From an uncultured Bacteroides sp. (GTDB lineage: Bacteria; Bacteroidota; Bacteroidia; Bacteroidales; Bacteroidaceae), in contig NZ_OY782854.1 in the NCBI RefSeq assembly GCF_963678425.1, positions 186,001 to 250,000 on the forward strand: a stretch of DNA of 64,000 nt, given 5' to 3'. Below are positions 18,807 through 27,449 of the stretch, piece after piece. The notes beneath the pieces are model-generated. The model was not told the DNA's origin. It saw only the letters and a list, made by a program, of their open reading frames with translations, and did not search any database. Each line of letters opens with the position of its first letter. Position 1 is the stretch's first letter. Made by a program: the position numbers and the translations under genes.

Positions 18807-18839
18807 TTTCACTTTTAATTAAGGTAATGCTTATATTTG
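18807..18839 (+). promoter_or_regulatory. Candidate promoter of the HATPase-DUF4325 operon
   Basis: TATATTTG (18832-18839) fits the -7 box. The -33 candidate TTTC (18807-18810) lies 21 bp upstream and is imperfect. The first gene starts 121 bases downstream, leaving a leader that contains a 3-codon ATG-AAG-AAA-TGA mini-frame (18953-18964) overlapping the start codon. Confidence 0.45.
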
Positions 18840-18960
18840 CAACATTAATTATTAAAATGCAATGTAAGTTAATTAATAAACTGAAGATTAAGGTATAACA
18901 AAAATTAGCGGATTGTTCTGTAAAGTTCACTTGATATTAAAACTAAAAAATTATGAAGAA

Positions 18961-19899
18961 ATGAAAGAGTTTTCATTAGTGTATTATTTTGCAATATTTT
19001 TTTTACTGTTATTGTTCTTATTTGCTGAGACAATTTTAGTAAAAAGAACTAGAGTTAAATTTCCGTCGCAGTTTTATATGAGAAAGGATTTTTTGAATGA
19101 AGTAATACCTGCATTGAGGAAAATAGTAAATACTAATTCTAGAAATGTTTATATTGATTTTTCAAATGTTGAAAATGCTAGCCAAGGAGCGTATATGGTT
19201 TTTTTAGCCCAAGTTGAGAAAGCTATGAAGCTCAAAAAGAATATCAGGTTGTATCCTATATTGCCAAAAGCTAAATCTGTACAGAATATTATTTTTGCTA
19301 AAAAAAAATATGCTCATAAAAATATTGAAATTTTATCTAGTAAGATTCCTAATACTGAATCATTTCGAACAGTTGATCCTGATTTTATTGATGAAATTGT
19401 ATTGGAGTTAAGAAAAATTGGTTTTTCTGAATATTATGAACCTTTTTATGACTATTTAGTTGAATTGATAGGTAATGCAACAGAACATGGCATTTGTAAT
19501 AGAAAGATTAATTGGTGGATGCTAAGGTATAGAGATTATCAAAAAAAGTGTATGGTGTATGTCTTTGTTGATATGGGACTTGGAATTATAAAGTCATATA
19601 AGAAATCGGGTTTACCTTTGAGGTATCTATTGAGAACTAAGAATAATATTCCATTGGATGCATTATATGGAAAACTTGGTTCATCTACCAAAAAAAACAA
19701 TAGAGGTCGCGGATTGCCTCAAATTCGTGAAATAATTGAAAAAGGATTAATTTCAGACTTTATTTTAATAACAAATAGTGTATCTTTGCGTTATATAGAT
19801 AATGAATTTATTGTTTCTGAAAATCCTAATTTTATTGGAACTTACTTTTCTTGGACTATTAATAAGGATAATTATATAACATGGAAAAATACTCAATAA
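18961..19899 (+). CDS. Membrane-anchored STAS-like/histidine-kinase-type ATPase
   Basis: ATG 18961 is preferred over an upstream TTG because it places a membrane helix (residues 5-25) at the N-terminus of the 312-residue product. Residues about 35-125 look like a STAS-type anti-sigma-antagonist fold (VYIDFSNVENASQGAYMVFL). A GHKL ATPase domain follows, with N-box ELIGNATEHG (Glu169, Asn172), VDMGLGI (Asp204) and GRGLPQIREI (about 249-258). There is no phospho-acceptor His, so it resembles RsbW/SpoIIAB-like partner-switch kinases, not sensor kinases. It overlaps the DUF4325 gene by 19 bases. The role is unknown; signalling or defence is inferred. Confidence 0.75.
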   Translation: MKEFSLVYYFAIFFLLLLFLFAETILVKRTRVKFPSQFYMRKDFLNEVIPALRKIVNTNSRNVYIDFSNVENASQGAYMVFLAQVEKAMKLKKNIRLYPILPKAKSVQNIIFAKKKYAHKNIEILSSKIPNTESFRTVDPDFIDEIVLELRKIGFSEYYEPFYDYLVELIGNATEHGICNRKINWWMLRYRDYQKKCMVYVFVDMGLGIIKSYKKSGLPLRYLLRTKNNIPLDALYGKLGSSTKKNNRGRGLPQIREIIEKGLISDFILITNSVSLRYIDNEFIVSENPNFIGTYFSWTINKDNYITWKNTQ

Positions 19900-20204
19900 A
19901 TATTGCTAGCGACTTTAGTGATAAACCTGGAGGACGATGGAAGAGCTTGGGATCTAACTCTGGAGAATTGTTTTATGAGACAATTTTGCTCCCAAAATTT
20001 GAACAGGCTATTGCTTGTCATGAGCTTCTCTATATTTATTTAGATGGCGTTAAGTCTTATCCTAACTCATTTTTAGATCAATCTTTTGGAGAACTTGGGA
20101 GGGTTAAAGGTGCACAAGTGGTCTGTGATAAGATTATATTTAAGACACAGTCATTTAACTGGATTGTTAGTTATATAAAAGATGAAATATGGTTCAAAAA
20201 ATAG
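19881..20204 (+). CDS. STAS-like DUF4325 protein
   Basis: The 107-residue protein fits DUF4325, seen as GGRWKSLGSNSGELFYETIL near the start and YLDGVKSYPNSFLDQSFGEL in the middle. The latter is the STAS-like strand-helix around a conserved Ser-Phe. DUF4325 proteins are often encoded next to GHKL ATPases, as here, and are presumed switching partners. It overlaps the upstream gene by 19 bases and the downstream gene by 16, so translation is coupled. Confidence 0.75.
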   Translation: MEKYSINIASDFSDKPGGRWKSLGSNSGELFYETILLPKFEQAIACHELLYIYLDGVKSYPNSFLDQSFGELGRVKGAQVVCDKIIFKTQSFNWIVSYIKDEIWFKK

Positions 20205-20749
20205 TAATATTCATTGTTTCTGTTTTATTTTTCACAATACTATATTTTTTTGTTAAGTTTTTGTATGTGATGTCTTGGCTAAATAATCTGAAGATTGATT
20301 ATACGATTACTCCAATAAATGTGATAAGTCTTATATTTTCATCTGTATTGACAATCTGGATTGGTTGGTATATATCAAAAAGACTTACTGAACAGCGTTT
20401 TGAAAAAGAGTTTTTAATAAGAGACCTAAATTCTATTGAAACTGAAATTCATTATATTGAAAATGTTTTTAATAGCTCTACACAGGTTGATATTTCATTC
20501 GTAGCTTCAAAAGGTAATAATATTCAATTGCTGAAAGAACGTTTTTCTGCAACTTTGAAGTTAATGAAAATTTCTAGCTTTGATGATAAAAAATTAAATG
20601 AAAAGACAAATGCATTATTTACTCAAACAACCAATTTTGATTCTCCTCAAATATTGACAAGCGATATAGATATACAGTTAATAAATCAAAAATGTAGTGA
20701 TGTTATTCTTGAAACAAGAAATCTTATTATACAAATAAATAACCGTTAG
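20189..20749 (+). CDS. Two-helix membrane protein of unknown function
   Basis: The 186-residue product has membrane helices at about 4-27 and 43-64. A cytoplasmic, probably helical tail of about 120 residues follows (LIRDLNSIETEIHYIENVF). No known family was recognised. It overlaps the DUF4325 gene by 16 bases and is the last gene of the three-gene operon. It may be a sensor or effector for the ATPase/DUF4325 switch, which is inference from context only. Confidence 0.6.
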   Translation: MVQKIVIFIVSVLFFTILYFFVKFLYVMSWLNNLKIDYTITPINVISLIFSSVLTIWIGWYISKRLTEQRFEKEFLIRDLNSIETEIHYIENVFNSSTQVDISFVASKGNNIQLLKERFSATLKLMKISSFDDKKLNEKTNALFTQTTNFDSPQILTSDIDIQLINQKCSDVILETRNLIIQINNR

Positions 20750-20819
20750 TTTTGAGGTTATTGTCTTATTTGCTTATATATTACGATAAATCTCTTGGAT
20801 TGTGCTTTATTGATATCTT

Positions 20820-21683
20820 TTATATTTTCTTAGAAGTCAATAATTCTTTGAAGAAATTTCTCGAGTGCTCATTATTTAATAAAGCTGTGCAGTAAACATT
20901 ATCTCTATCATTACAAGGCTCATTTTTATAGCAATCTAGTAGATAATCAAACAATTCGTCTTGTGATAGCTTCCAGTTTCTAGATTGATGCCTTATCTCC
21001 TTTCTTAGACTTTTTAGTATTTCATCTGAAGCTTTATTATAGAGCTCTATTAAATGCAGAATACTAAACGTTCGTTTTATAAGTGCATATAATTCCTTAT
21101 CTTTTACTAAATAGCCATCAATTCGATAAAGGGCAGAAGGGATATTATTAATAATCATCACATCGCAAAAAAGGAATTGTTCATCAGGTTCTTTATCCAG
21201 ATATACATTAAAACAAGCTCTTTCGCCATTTCTATGCCATGCTTCACTTTTATGTCCATTGCAGTTAGGACAACATGGAATTAAATTTAACGGATGTATG
21301 GCAAATTCGGGAAATACAGTTTTCGGTAGAAAATGATCCAACGTTGAAGGTGTATTTACCCCGCAGTGTGGACATTTAGCAATTTCATGGCCTCCATTTT
21401 GTTCATTTAAATTCTGTATCAAATCGCGAAATGGCTTAGCACCATAGATATACAATGATAACAAATCATCTTTTATTTGACTATTGATATTCATTGGTGA
21501 AAGTGATTCTATGTTATTATTTGAAAAGCTATTTGAATAATCTTTTAGTTTTTGTGCGTTGTTATCTTTCAGATTGATAACCCGTTTCAGATAAGTTGTA
21601 TCCTCTTTTTTTTCTCTCTTAGCATCAATAACGCTATTAAAGAACTCAGCAGGGTCAAGATTTGGATGCTTAATTGATTCCAT
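20820..21683 (-). CDS. HNH endonuclease, PtuB-like partner of the adjacent ATPase
   Basis: The 287-residue protein has a zinc-supported HNH centre: CPHC (Cys104, Cys107), LDHFLPK (His117) and NLIPCCPNCNGHK (Asn133, Cys138, Cys141). A helical C-terminal half has no recognised fold. The start codon overlaps the ATPase stop by 14 bases. ATPase plus HNH nuclease in one operon is the Septu (PtuA/PtuB) defence layout. The protein is longer than many short HNH effectors. Septu membership is likely but not proven. Confidence 0.75.
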   Translation of the reverse strand: MESIKHPNLDPAEFFNSVIDAKREKKEDTTYLKRVINLKDNNAQKLKDYSNSFSNNNIESLSPMNINSQIKDDLLSLYIYGAKPFRDLIQNLNEQNGGHEIAKCPHCGVNTPSTLDHFLPKTVFPEFAIHPLNLIPCCPNCNGHKSEAWHRNGERACFNVYLDKEPDEQFLFCDVMIINNIPSALYRIDGYLVKDKELYALIKRTFSILHLIELYNKASDEILKSLRKEIRHQSRNWKLSQDELFDYLLDCYKNEPCNDRDNVYCTALLNNEHSRNFFKELLTSKKI

Positions 21684-23538
21684 TACGTTCCATTATTAAT
21701 CTGCGAATTAACATTTTTGCGCTCATACCCAGTGGCAAATAACCATTTTCAATTTCCTTCAATATATTATCGTAATCCCAATTGGGATTTTTTTTAATCA
21801 GTTGTTCTAGATATTTCTGAAACCGTTTAATTTGTTCTTCATTTCCAAAAATAACATCATTTAGCACAGCAATATCTTCGCCAAAACATTCTATGCCAAT
21901 TTTCGAAATGTTTAATATATCTTTGTCTCGGTGAAATACATAGACGTTTGAGGAAACTAGTTCGCGTATTACTAGAGGTGAATGCGTAGCAACAATAGCA
22001 TATGATTTAAACTTAGTAAGTAGTTCGCTAATACGCATCATTAGCGAGGTTATCGCATTTGGATGCAAATGCTGTTCAGGCTCATCAAACAAAAGAAGCG
22101 AATCATACCGAATGTTTGCAATTAAAGCTGTCATTGAAATCAAGTAATTTGCTTCGCCTGCACTGAGTTGTGGAAAAACATCATTTAAGCGCTCTATATT
22201 TATTCCCTCTCTGTTATTCTCTATAAAAAGTTCAATAATTTCTTTACGAATCACATCGGTAATTGCATCTTTCCAAAATTCTTCAAAGCCGCGTGATACC
22301 AGTCTTGAAAAATCTCTTTTACATCGATAAACTAGCTCTCTATTCGAGATATGGTCGCCAATACCATTAGTAAGTCCGCAAAATAAATATTTGAAAGTCA
22401 AATCGCCATCTGTTAATCCAAAATTGTCAAATGGTGAATAAGATACTGTCATAATCTGGCTAAACAATGGTTTATCTCCGATAAAGCTATTATTTTTATT
22501 ATCCATTAGCATCTCAGGAATAGATCTCAGGAGTGAAGTCTTTCCCGTTCCATTTTCGCCTATCAATCCATAAAGACGTTCGAAATCACGGCAATCAGAT
22601 TTAAATGGAAAATCTATTTGCACATCCTCTTTACAATATGGTGGACGATACTGATATACAAAGTGATAGCTATCAGTAATATCCCTACCCTGTGCCAAAT
22701 AAAAGCCTTCGCGCAAAGCTCGCTCGGAATCATTATCACGCAGCAGTGATTTGTTGAAAATATCATTACGTTCAAAATGATCCGCAATTTGAGAAAAATA
22801 AGCAGCATCTCGCAGCGCCGCCATGACCTTCATGACTTGAAGCTTATCATTTTTAAGAGCTTCCCATAAATTAGCATAATAAATTGAGCTAACACCGAGC
22901 GAACAAAATGAAGGTGGTAACATCGTAAACTCTTTATTGATAACTGAGAATGTGTTATTAGATTCTTCCTCCATAATCTTTACCATGCCAATAGATATGC
23001 GCTGATCTTTATCAGGATAATAGAATAGCCAAAAAATAGTAAATGCACTATAATCGTTCCAACCGTCATTGTGAACTAAAACGAATGATGGAAAATATGC
23101 AGGAGTATCATGTGAGTTAGATCTTTCGAGATAGGAATGCATCTTTTTCTTAACAACAAAAAATGGTATTTCATTTCGTTCATCTTCAGGTAACAAGATT
23201 TTTATGTCTGTTCCATTTTCAAAATCATAGAATCCTAACTCTACATTATCATACCTCTCTGATTTATCATCATTAAGCTCGTCGAATAGTTTTACTACAA
23301 CTCTTTTGATCTCTTCAATCTCTTTAGCCTCCGATCTAAGACGTGCATAAGTAGCTACATCTGTATCTATATGAATATTGTAAAATTCTATGCCGCCATC
23401 CCAATTGTCGTGGTTATACCATTCAGGATAGACACGTGACTGCTCCAGTAAATTATAAACTTCTAGGTTCTTTTCCTCCTTAAGTAGTAGCTTTACTTTA
23501 CTGAGAATATAGTCAAATTTTTTATTAGTATCTGCCAT
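21670..23538 (-). CDS. AAA/ABC-type ATPase, PtuA-like, with long N-terminal domain
   Basis: The 622-residue protein has an SMC/ABC-type ATPase in its C-terminal half: Walker A GENGTGKTS (327-335), signature LSAGE (458-462), Walker B LLLFDEPEQHLHP (481-493) and switch His519 in ATHS. The first 290 residues are not part of the ATPase. They contain EWYNHDNWDGGIEFYNI (39-55), which looks like a conserved motif of a separate domain. It is coupled by a 14-base overlap to the HNH gene. In Septu systems the ATPase controls the nuclease; the same is inferred here. Confidence 0.75.
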   Translation of the reverse strand: MADTNKKFDYILSKVKLLLKEEKNLEVYNLLEQSRVYPEWYNHDNWDGGIEFYNIHIDTDVATYARLRSEAKEIEEIKRVVVKLFDELNDDKSERYDNVELGFYDFENGTDIKILLPEDERNEIPFFVVKKKMHSYLERSNSHDTPAYFPSFVLVHNDGWNDYSAFTIFWLFYYPDKDQRISIGMVKIMEEESNNTFSVINKEFTMLPPSFCSLGVSSIYYANLWEALKNDKLQVMKVMAALRDAAYFSQIADHFERNDIFNKSLLRDNDSERALREGFYLAQGRDITDSYHFVYQYRPPYCKEDVQIDFPFKSDCRDFERLYGLIGENGTGKTSLLRSIPEMLMDNKNNSFIGDKPLFSQIMTVSYSPFDNFGLTDGDLTFKYLFCGLTNGIGDHISNRELVYRCKRDFSRLVSRGFEEFWKDAITDVIRKEIIELFIENNREGINIERLNDVFPQLSAGEANYLISMTALIANIRYDSLLLFDEPEQHLHPNAITSLMMRISELLTKFKSYAIVATHSPLVIRELVSSNVYVFHRDKDILNISKIGIECFGEDIAVLNDVIFGNEEQIKRFQKYLEQLIKKNPNWDYDNILKEIENGYLPLGMSAKMLIRRLIMERNGIN

Positions 23539-23699
23539 GTGTTTTACTATTTTCTATATATTCCTTAATTAATGATTTGGAATCTCATATCATTAGAGTT
23601 ATTTGATCATAATTATTTAATGTAGTAAATGTATAATCTGATTATTAATATCGTAATATCTTTGAGGTATAAATCTAATGAATATTACCATTTAAAGAT

Positions 23700-24248
23700 T
23701 TATTTATGAAAACATCCTTCAATACAAAACACAGATAATTTTTCGACAGTATTTTCTTTTTCACAGCATTTCTGCATGTTACAACGTTCACATAGTTCAG
23801 AGACACTGCTAACATCTAGTGTGCCTTGCTTTTCATGGAGAGAATAGAGATACTTTAAATATTTACCTTCGGCAATGCGGTGGTGTTGGTCTTTGGCTTT
23901 CAATCCTCTCCACTCATAAAGGCGCTTGCCTCCTTTTGATGAATTACAGCTTTTACAAACCATAACCACATTATCCGTAATATCTTCTCCTCCACAACAT
24001 CTGGGCAGAATATGTTCGACTGTTAAATCCTTTGTTTCTCCGCAATAGATACATGCGTTTGGATTTTCTTTCTCTTTAAGCCATTCACGAACCGATGAAG
24101 ACCAGTGTATTTCTCCTGAACAGAGGCTTTTCCAACGATTCATAATCATTCCATAATTTGTTTTCCCAAAGCCTGAAGCTTCGGATATAATCTTTGCGTA
24201 TTGATAAAAGATCTGTTCACGTACTGTTTTGACTGCTTTTGGAGGCAT
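23700..24248 (-). CDS. Small HNH endonuclease
   Basis: The 182-residue protein has the HNH centre CIYCGETKDLTVEHILPR (Cys66, Cys69, His79) and Asn93 plus CKSCNSSKGG (Cys98, Cys101). A second cysteine cluster, CERCNMQKCC, lies near 153-162 and may bind another metal. It is not overlapped by neighbours and has its own 160-450 bp flanks. Role (defence, mobile element) is unclear. A relic of its 5' end and upstream region lies at 27193-27360. Confidence 0.75.
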   Translation of the reverse strand: MPPKAVKTVREQIFYQYAKIISEASGFGKTNYGMIMNRWKSLCSGEIHWSSSVREWLKEKENPNACIYCGETKDLTVEHILPRCCGGEDITDNVVMVCKSCNSSKGGKRLYEWRGLKAKDQHHRIAEGKYLKYLYSLHEKQGTLDVSSVSELCERCNMQKCCEKENTVEKLSVFCIEGCFHK

Positions 24249-24468
24249 AATATTAATTTAAGGTCCTTAATTGTTTTTCATAAAGTACTGCGGGAATCCG
24301 TGTAGAGGTCTATGAATTCTTATTGCTAATAAGAGTATCTGCAAATGTATAAAATAATTTTTCACAATAAAAGCAAAAAGAAAAGATAAATTCTTTCCGT
24401 TTTGTGATTAGAAAAGGATTTCTAAACGATAAAATACGTGTGCCTTTACGCATTCGTCAGGTGTTGAA

Positions 24469-24496
24469 ACCATTTTCCTGACGTCAGGAAAATGGT
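24469..24496. repeat. 28-bp perfect palindrome
   Basis: A perfect dyad centred on CTGACGTCAG has arms ACCATTTTCCTGAC and their complement. It lies about 220 bp upstream of the small HNH gene. No gene starts close by. It could be an operator or a small hairpin element. Confidence 0.8.
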
Positions 24497-24509
24497 CTTC
24501 GATATTTTG

Positions 24510-24591
24510 TACAAATTATCGAGTAGTTTGGTTCACATTGTACTCTTTACTATATGCTCAACCTATTATATAATATACAAATGTGTTGTTT
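24510..24591 (-). pseudogene. Relic of the Bro-N gene 5' end
   Basis: Bases 24531-24591 align with 25541-25601, the start codon and upstream region of the intact Bro-N gene. The ATG is retained at 24536-24538, and a weaker match runs to about 24510. The rest of the gene is absent. It lies just beyond the 3' end of the intact gene, in the same orientation. Confidence 0.6.
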
Positions 24592-24595
24592 GTCT

Positions 24596-24622
24596 AATTC
24601 GTCAGTTATTGACTGACGAATT
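24596..24622. repeat. Short hairpin with TTCGTCAG arms
   Basis: AATTCGTCAGT (24596-24606) pairs perfectly with ACTGACGAATT (24612-24622) over a 5-base loop. An ATTCGTCAGG also occurs at 24452, near the 28-bp palindrome. Confidence 0.7.
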
Positions 24623-24623
24623 T

Positions 24624-24661
24624 AAAAAGATAAATAGATATGGCAGATTTTATATTTATCT
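24624..24661 (-). terminator. Possible terminator of the Bro-N gene
   Basis: AGATAAATA (24628-24636) pairs with TATTTATCT (24653-24661), with a T run after the stem on the minus strand. The stem is AT-rich, so termination strength is uncertain. Confidence 0.4.
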
Positions 24662-24663
24662 AT

Positions 24664-25548
24664 CTAATCTTCTTTTTCTTCGTTCCCTTTCAGCATAATT
24701 CCATCTTTTGCATTTAGTGGAGAAATAACTTGTTTGCCAGTTTTCTCCTCTAATTCTAATCGAGCATTACGAGCAATTTCACCTCCTTGTTGAGCCACAT
24801 CGCAATGTTCATTGAATGTTTCCGGATTAGTTGATTCTGAAATCTCTTTGGTTGATATTTCTGCAAGCATATTTAATATCAACTCCTTATTGGTTATACT
24901 GTCCCGAAGATTTTCTTTCTTCAATCCCTTGAATTGTTTGTACTCTTTGGCTGTTTTGTCTGCCCAGGTTTGGTAGATTATATCAGTCAAAGTAGCAAAA
25001 TGTATTCCTTCCTGTAAACCATGCTTCTTCCATTCATCCGTCAAGTCCTTACGTATCTCAATAGACTTTAGCCGTTGGTTTATCCAATTATCAGAATATC
25101 CAAGACGTTTATAGTCCATCATAGCCTGCTCAATAGAAAGTTCTGGATCCTGAATCTGGTCTAATCGTTCACTTGCAACGCTTGCCATCCATTGTTTGAA
25201 AGGTTCAGCTTTAGGAGAGGGAATAGATTGAATAAGGCGGAACAGTTGTTCGGTATCGGCAACATCAGTAAGTCTCATCTTCCCATCTGCTGCTTGCATT
25301 TTCAACTGGTGACAATTTGTCACCGTTTCATTACCTTCTTCTTTGAGTCTCTGTTTCAGCTTATTCCAATATTTTCTGCCGTCAGCACTATCCGTTAAGA
25401 CGCTAACTACATCTACAATGGAGAAATACCATTTTTCCTGTTCATCATCCCAAATTGTGCGGACTTGTTTTTGCTCAAAGAACTGAATTGCTTGTTGCTT
25501 GGTCATAGACTCATTTTTTTGTGAATTTTTAGGGAGTTTAGTTCCCAT
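24664..25548 (-). CDS. Bro-N family (phage antirepressor-like) protein
   Basis: The 294-residue protein has a Bro-N-like N-terminal domain (about 15-130) with the pattern VRTIWDDEQEKWYFSIVDVV, DGRKYWNKLKQRL and FRLIQSIPSPKAEPFKQW. The remainder is helical and ends in a charged tail. Met15 (MTKQQAIQFFEQ) is an alternative start. Bro-N proteins are DNA-binding and usually phage or mobile-element associated. Two relics of the 5' end lie nearby (24510-24591 and 27119-27156). Function here is unknown. Confidence 0.75.
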   Translation of the reverse strand: MGTKLPKNSQKNESMTKQQAIQFFEQKQVRTIWDDEQEKWYFSIVDVVSVLTDSADGRKYWNKLKQRLKEEGNETVTNCHQLKMQAADGKMRLTDVADTEQLFRLIQSIPSPKAEPFKQWMASVASERLDQIQDPELSIEQAMMDYKRLGYSDNWINQRLKSIEIRKDLTDEWKKHGLQEGIHFATLTDIIYQTWADKTAKEYKQFKGLKKENLRDSITNKELILNMLAEISTKEISESTNPETFNEHCDVAQQGGEIARNARLELEEKTGKQVISPLNAKDGIMLKGNEEKED

Positions 25549-25563
25549 GTTGCTCTTTGCTAT

Positions 25564-25629
25564 ACGCTCAATCTATCATATAATATATAAATATGTTGTT
25601 TTTTATTTATTATATGATAGGTTGAGTGC
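25564..25629. repeat. Long inverted repeat upstream of the Bro-N gene
   Basis: Arms of 21 bp (25564-25584 and 25609-25629) pair along their length, the inner 12 bp perfectly (CTATCATATAAT/ATTATATGATAG) and the outer part with a few G-T pairs. The loop is 24 bases. It lies between the ATPase stop (25667) and the Bro-N start, so it may terminate or attenuate transcription. Confidence 0.7.
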
Positions 25630-25666
25630 TTTTTCTTTTAGCTGCTAGGGTGTAATCAAAGGCTTG

Positions 25667-26971
25667 TTACTTAGACAGAAGCCATTTCCATACAGGAATA
25701 ACTTTAATAGTCATGCCGTCTTCTATTATTTCAGATTCTTCATCATTGGTTATGATTGACAATTTATCACAGCTAGTAACTCGTGCTGCTTCTAAAAGCC
25801 CATCAATTTCTCTTTTTCTGGTTTCTTCATCTGACATATCCCACGTAACTTGTATTAGTTCAACTATGCTTTCGTTTCTTTGGCAGACAAAATCACATTC
25901 TTTAGTTCCTTGATAATAAAATATTTTATCTGTAGGTTTACTATTTCGTCTCAGATTCAGAAAAACAGTATTCTCTAGTAATTTACCGTCATCGTCACTT
26001 TGTGGCAGCAGAATAGCATTACGCATACCATTGTCTATGCAATAATATTTATTGAGTGAGTTTTTCTCTTTAATGATTGATTTGTCATATTTAGGAACAC
26101 GAAAGAAAAGGAATATGGAGCAAATATGATCTGCTAATTCATATAGCTTATCCTTACTTACTTTCAATCCTTGTGATTTTATGTCATTATAAATAGAATT
26201 AATAGAAGTTGGCTTTGTTAGATTGGCCATTACTCGTTTTAAAAAATAGCGCACTAGCTCAGGGTTACTTAACTTATAATGCTCCACTAAATCACGGAAA
26301 AGCATTGTGTTGAAATATCCTTGTAATTTACGCTCTTTCATTGATTTTTCAGGAGTTAGTACAACTTCTGGAAATGCGCTGGAATGATTGAACTCAGTAA
26401 ATGCATTTTTAAGTTTTGCTTTGTCTGCTTCTGCAAAAATATTTGTCGCTATACCTTTGAAACGACAGTATTCATTAAATGAAAGCGGAAATTCTTCATA
26501 CTCTAATGGCCAGCCTCGCAAAGCTGATGAAAGTTCCTGAGATAACATCTGTGCATTACTTCCTGATACATAGATGTTCTTGCAGTAGCTTTTAAATATG
26601 CGAAGAACAAATAATTCCCATTTATCTACTAATTGGATTTCATCAAAAAACATATATACATCCTTGATAGGGATATTAGGATACATTTCCATGTAGCCAG
26701 TGATAATATCATCCAATTCGTCAGTAGACATATCATAAAGACGTTCATCATCGAAACCGAGCCAAAGAATTTGTTCTTTTTGAACACCTTGTTCCACCAG
26801 AGAATTGATTACAAGCATCATTAAGGATGATTTTCCACAACGACGCACGCCGGGAATAGTGATGATTTGTTCACTATTTATCGGTAACTCCAAATCTCGT
26901 TTAATAACATTAAACGGAATTTCATTTTGCTTGGTTGCAATGAGCGATTGAATTACATCTTTCCTTTTCAT
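25667..26971 (-). CDS. ATP-binding protein, AAA plus DUF4143 type
   Basis: The 434-residue protein has Walker A GVRRCGKSSL (41-50) and Walker B VYMFFDEIQ near 106. The C-terminal region contains CDFVCQRNESIVELIQVTW, which matches the nuclease-like DUF4143 end of this family. These ATPases are frequent in Bacteroidetes, often as singletons, with undefined function. Here it lies in an accessory island. Confidence 0.8.
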   Translation of the reverse strand: MKRKDVIQSLIATKQNEIPFNVIKRDLELPINSEQIITIPGVRRCGKSSLMMLVINSLVEQGVQKEQILWLGFDDERLYDMSTDELDDIITGYMEMYPNIPIKDVYMFFDEIQLVDKWELFVLRIFKSYCKNIYVSGSNAQMLSQELSSALRGWPLEYEEFPLSFNEYCRFKGIATNIFAEADKAKLKNAFTEFNHSSAFPEVVLTPEKSMKERKLQGYFNTMLFRDLVEHYKLSNPELVRYFLKRVMANLTKPTSINSIYNDIKSQGLKVSKDKLYELADHICSIFLFFRVPKYDKSIIKEKNSLNKYYCIDNGMRNAILLPQSDDDGKLLENTVFLNLRRNSKPTDKIFYYQGTKECDFVCQRNESIVELIQVTWDMSDEETRKREIDGLLEAARVTSCDKLSIITNDEESEIIEDGMTIKVIPVWKWLLSK

Positions 26972-27118
26972 AAGGACAAAAATATAGAATTATTTCCTTT
27001 TTGCAAGGAAAAATATGTTTTTATTTTGAGGGTACAAAAAAAGTTTGCATTTGTAATGTTGAACCTCCAAAAATGAGTATTTATTAAAGCCCATCTGCTG
27101 GGTATTGACGAGATTATG

Positions 27119-27156
27119 CTTTTGCTCAAAGAGCTGTATTGTTTATTGCTTGGTCA
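27119..27156 (-). pseudogene. Second relic of the Bro-N gene
   Basis: These 38 bases match 25469-25506 at 34 positions and encode MTKQ followed by a stop, then TIQLFEQ. The retained Met equals Met15 of the intact gene. Nothing else of the gene remains. Confidence 0.6.
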
Positions 27157-27192
27157 TATCTTTATATAATATAAACTTTTAGCCCCAAATTG

Positions 27193-27360
27193 TAGGCTTC
27201 GGATATAATCTTTGCGTACTGATAGAATATCTGTTCGCGTACTGTTATTAAAAGAATTCTTAATGTTAATAAGAACGCCGGCAAATGTATAAAATAATTC
27301 TTCACAATAAAAGCAAAAAGAGAAGATGAATTTTTTCCATTTTTTGATCAGGAAAGATTT
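27193..27360 (-). pseudogene. Relic of the small HNH gene 5' end and upstream region
   Basis: Bases 27194-27246 match 24177-24229 (about codons 7-24 of the HNH gene). Bases 27261-27360 match its upstream region 24320-24418, with the start codon region lost. The preceding 26972-27118 holds nothing recognisable. Confidence 0.65.
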
Positions 27361-27449
27361 TAAAACTATTAAATGCGTGAGTAACTTTGTGAATCCTTAT
27401 AATACTACACCTTTTTCAAATCTAGGCGATATTACCTGCTTACAAAATT

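Noticed and set aside
18953..18964. A three-codon leader peptide before the GHKL ATPase gene
   Set aside because: ATG-AAG-AAA-TGA overlapping the start codon can arise by chance in A-rich DNA; noted under the promoter only.
20820..24248. A retron system, since some retrons use PtuA/PtuB effectors
   Set aside because: No reverse transcriptase frame and no msr/msd-like structure were seen between or beside the genes.
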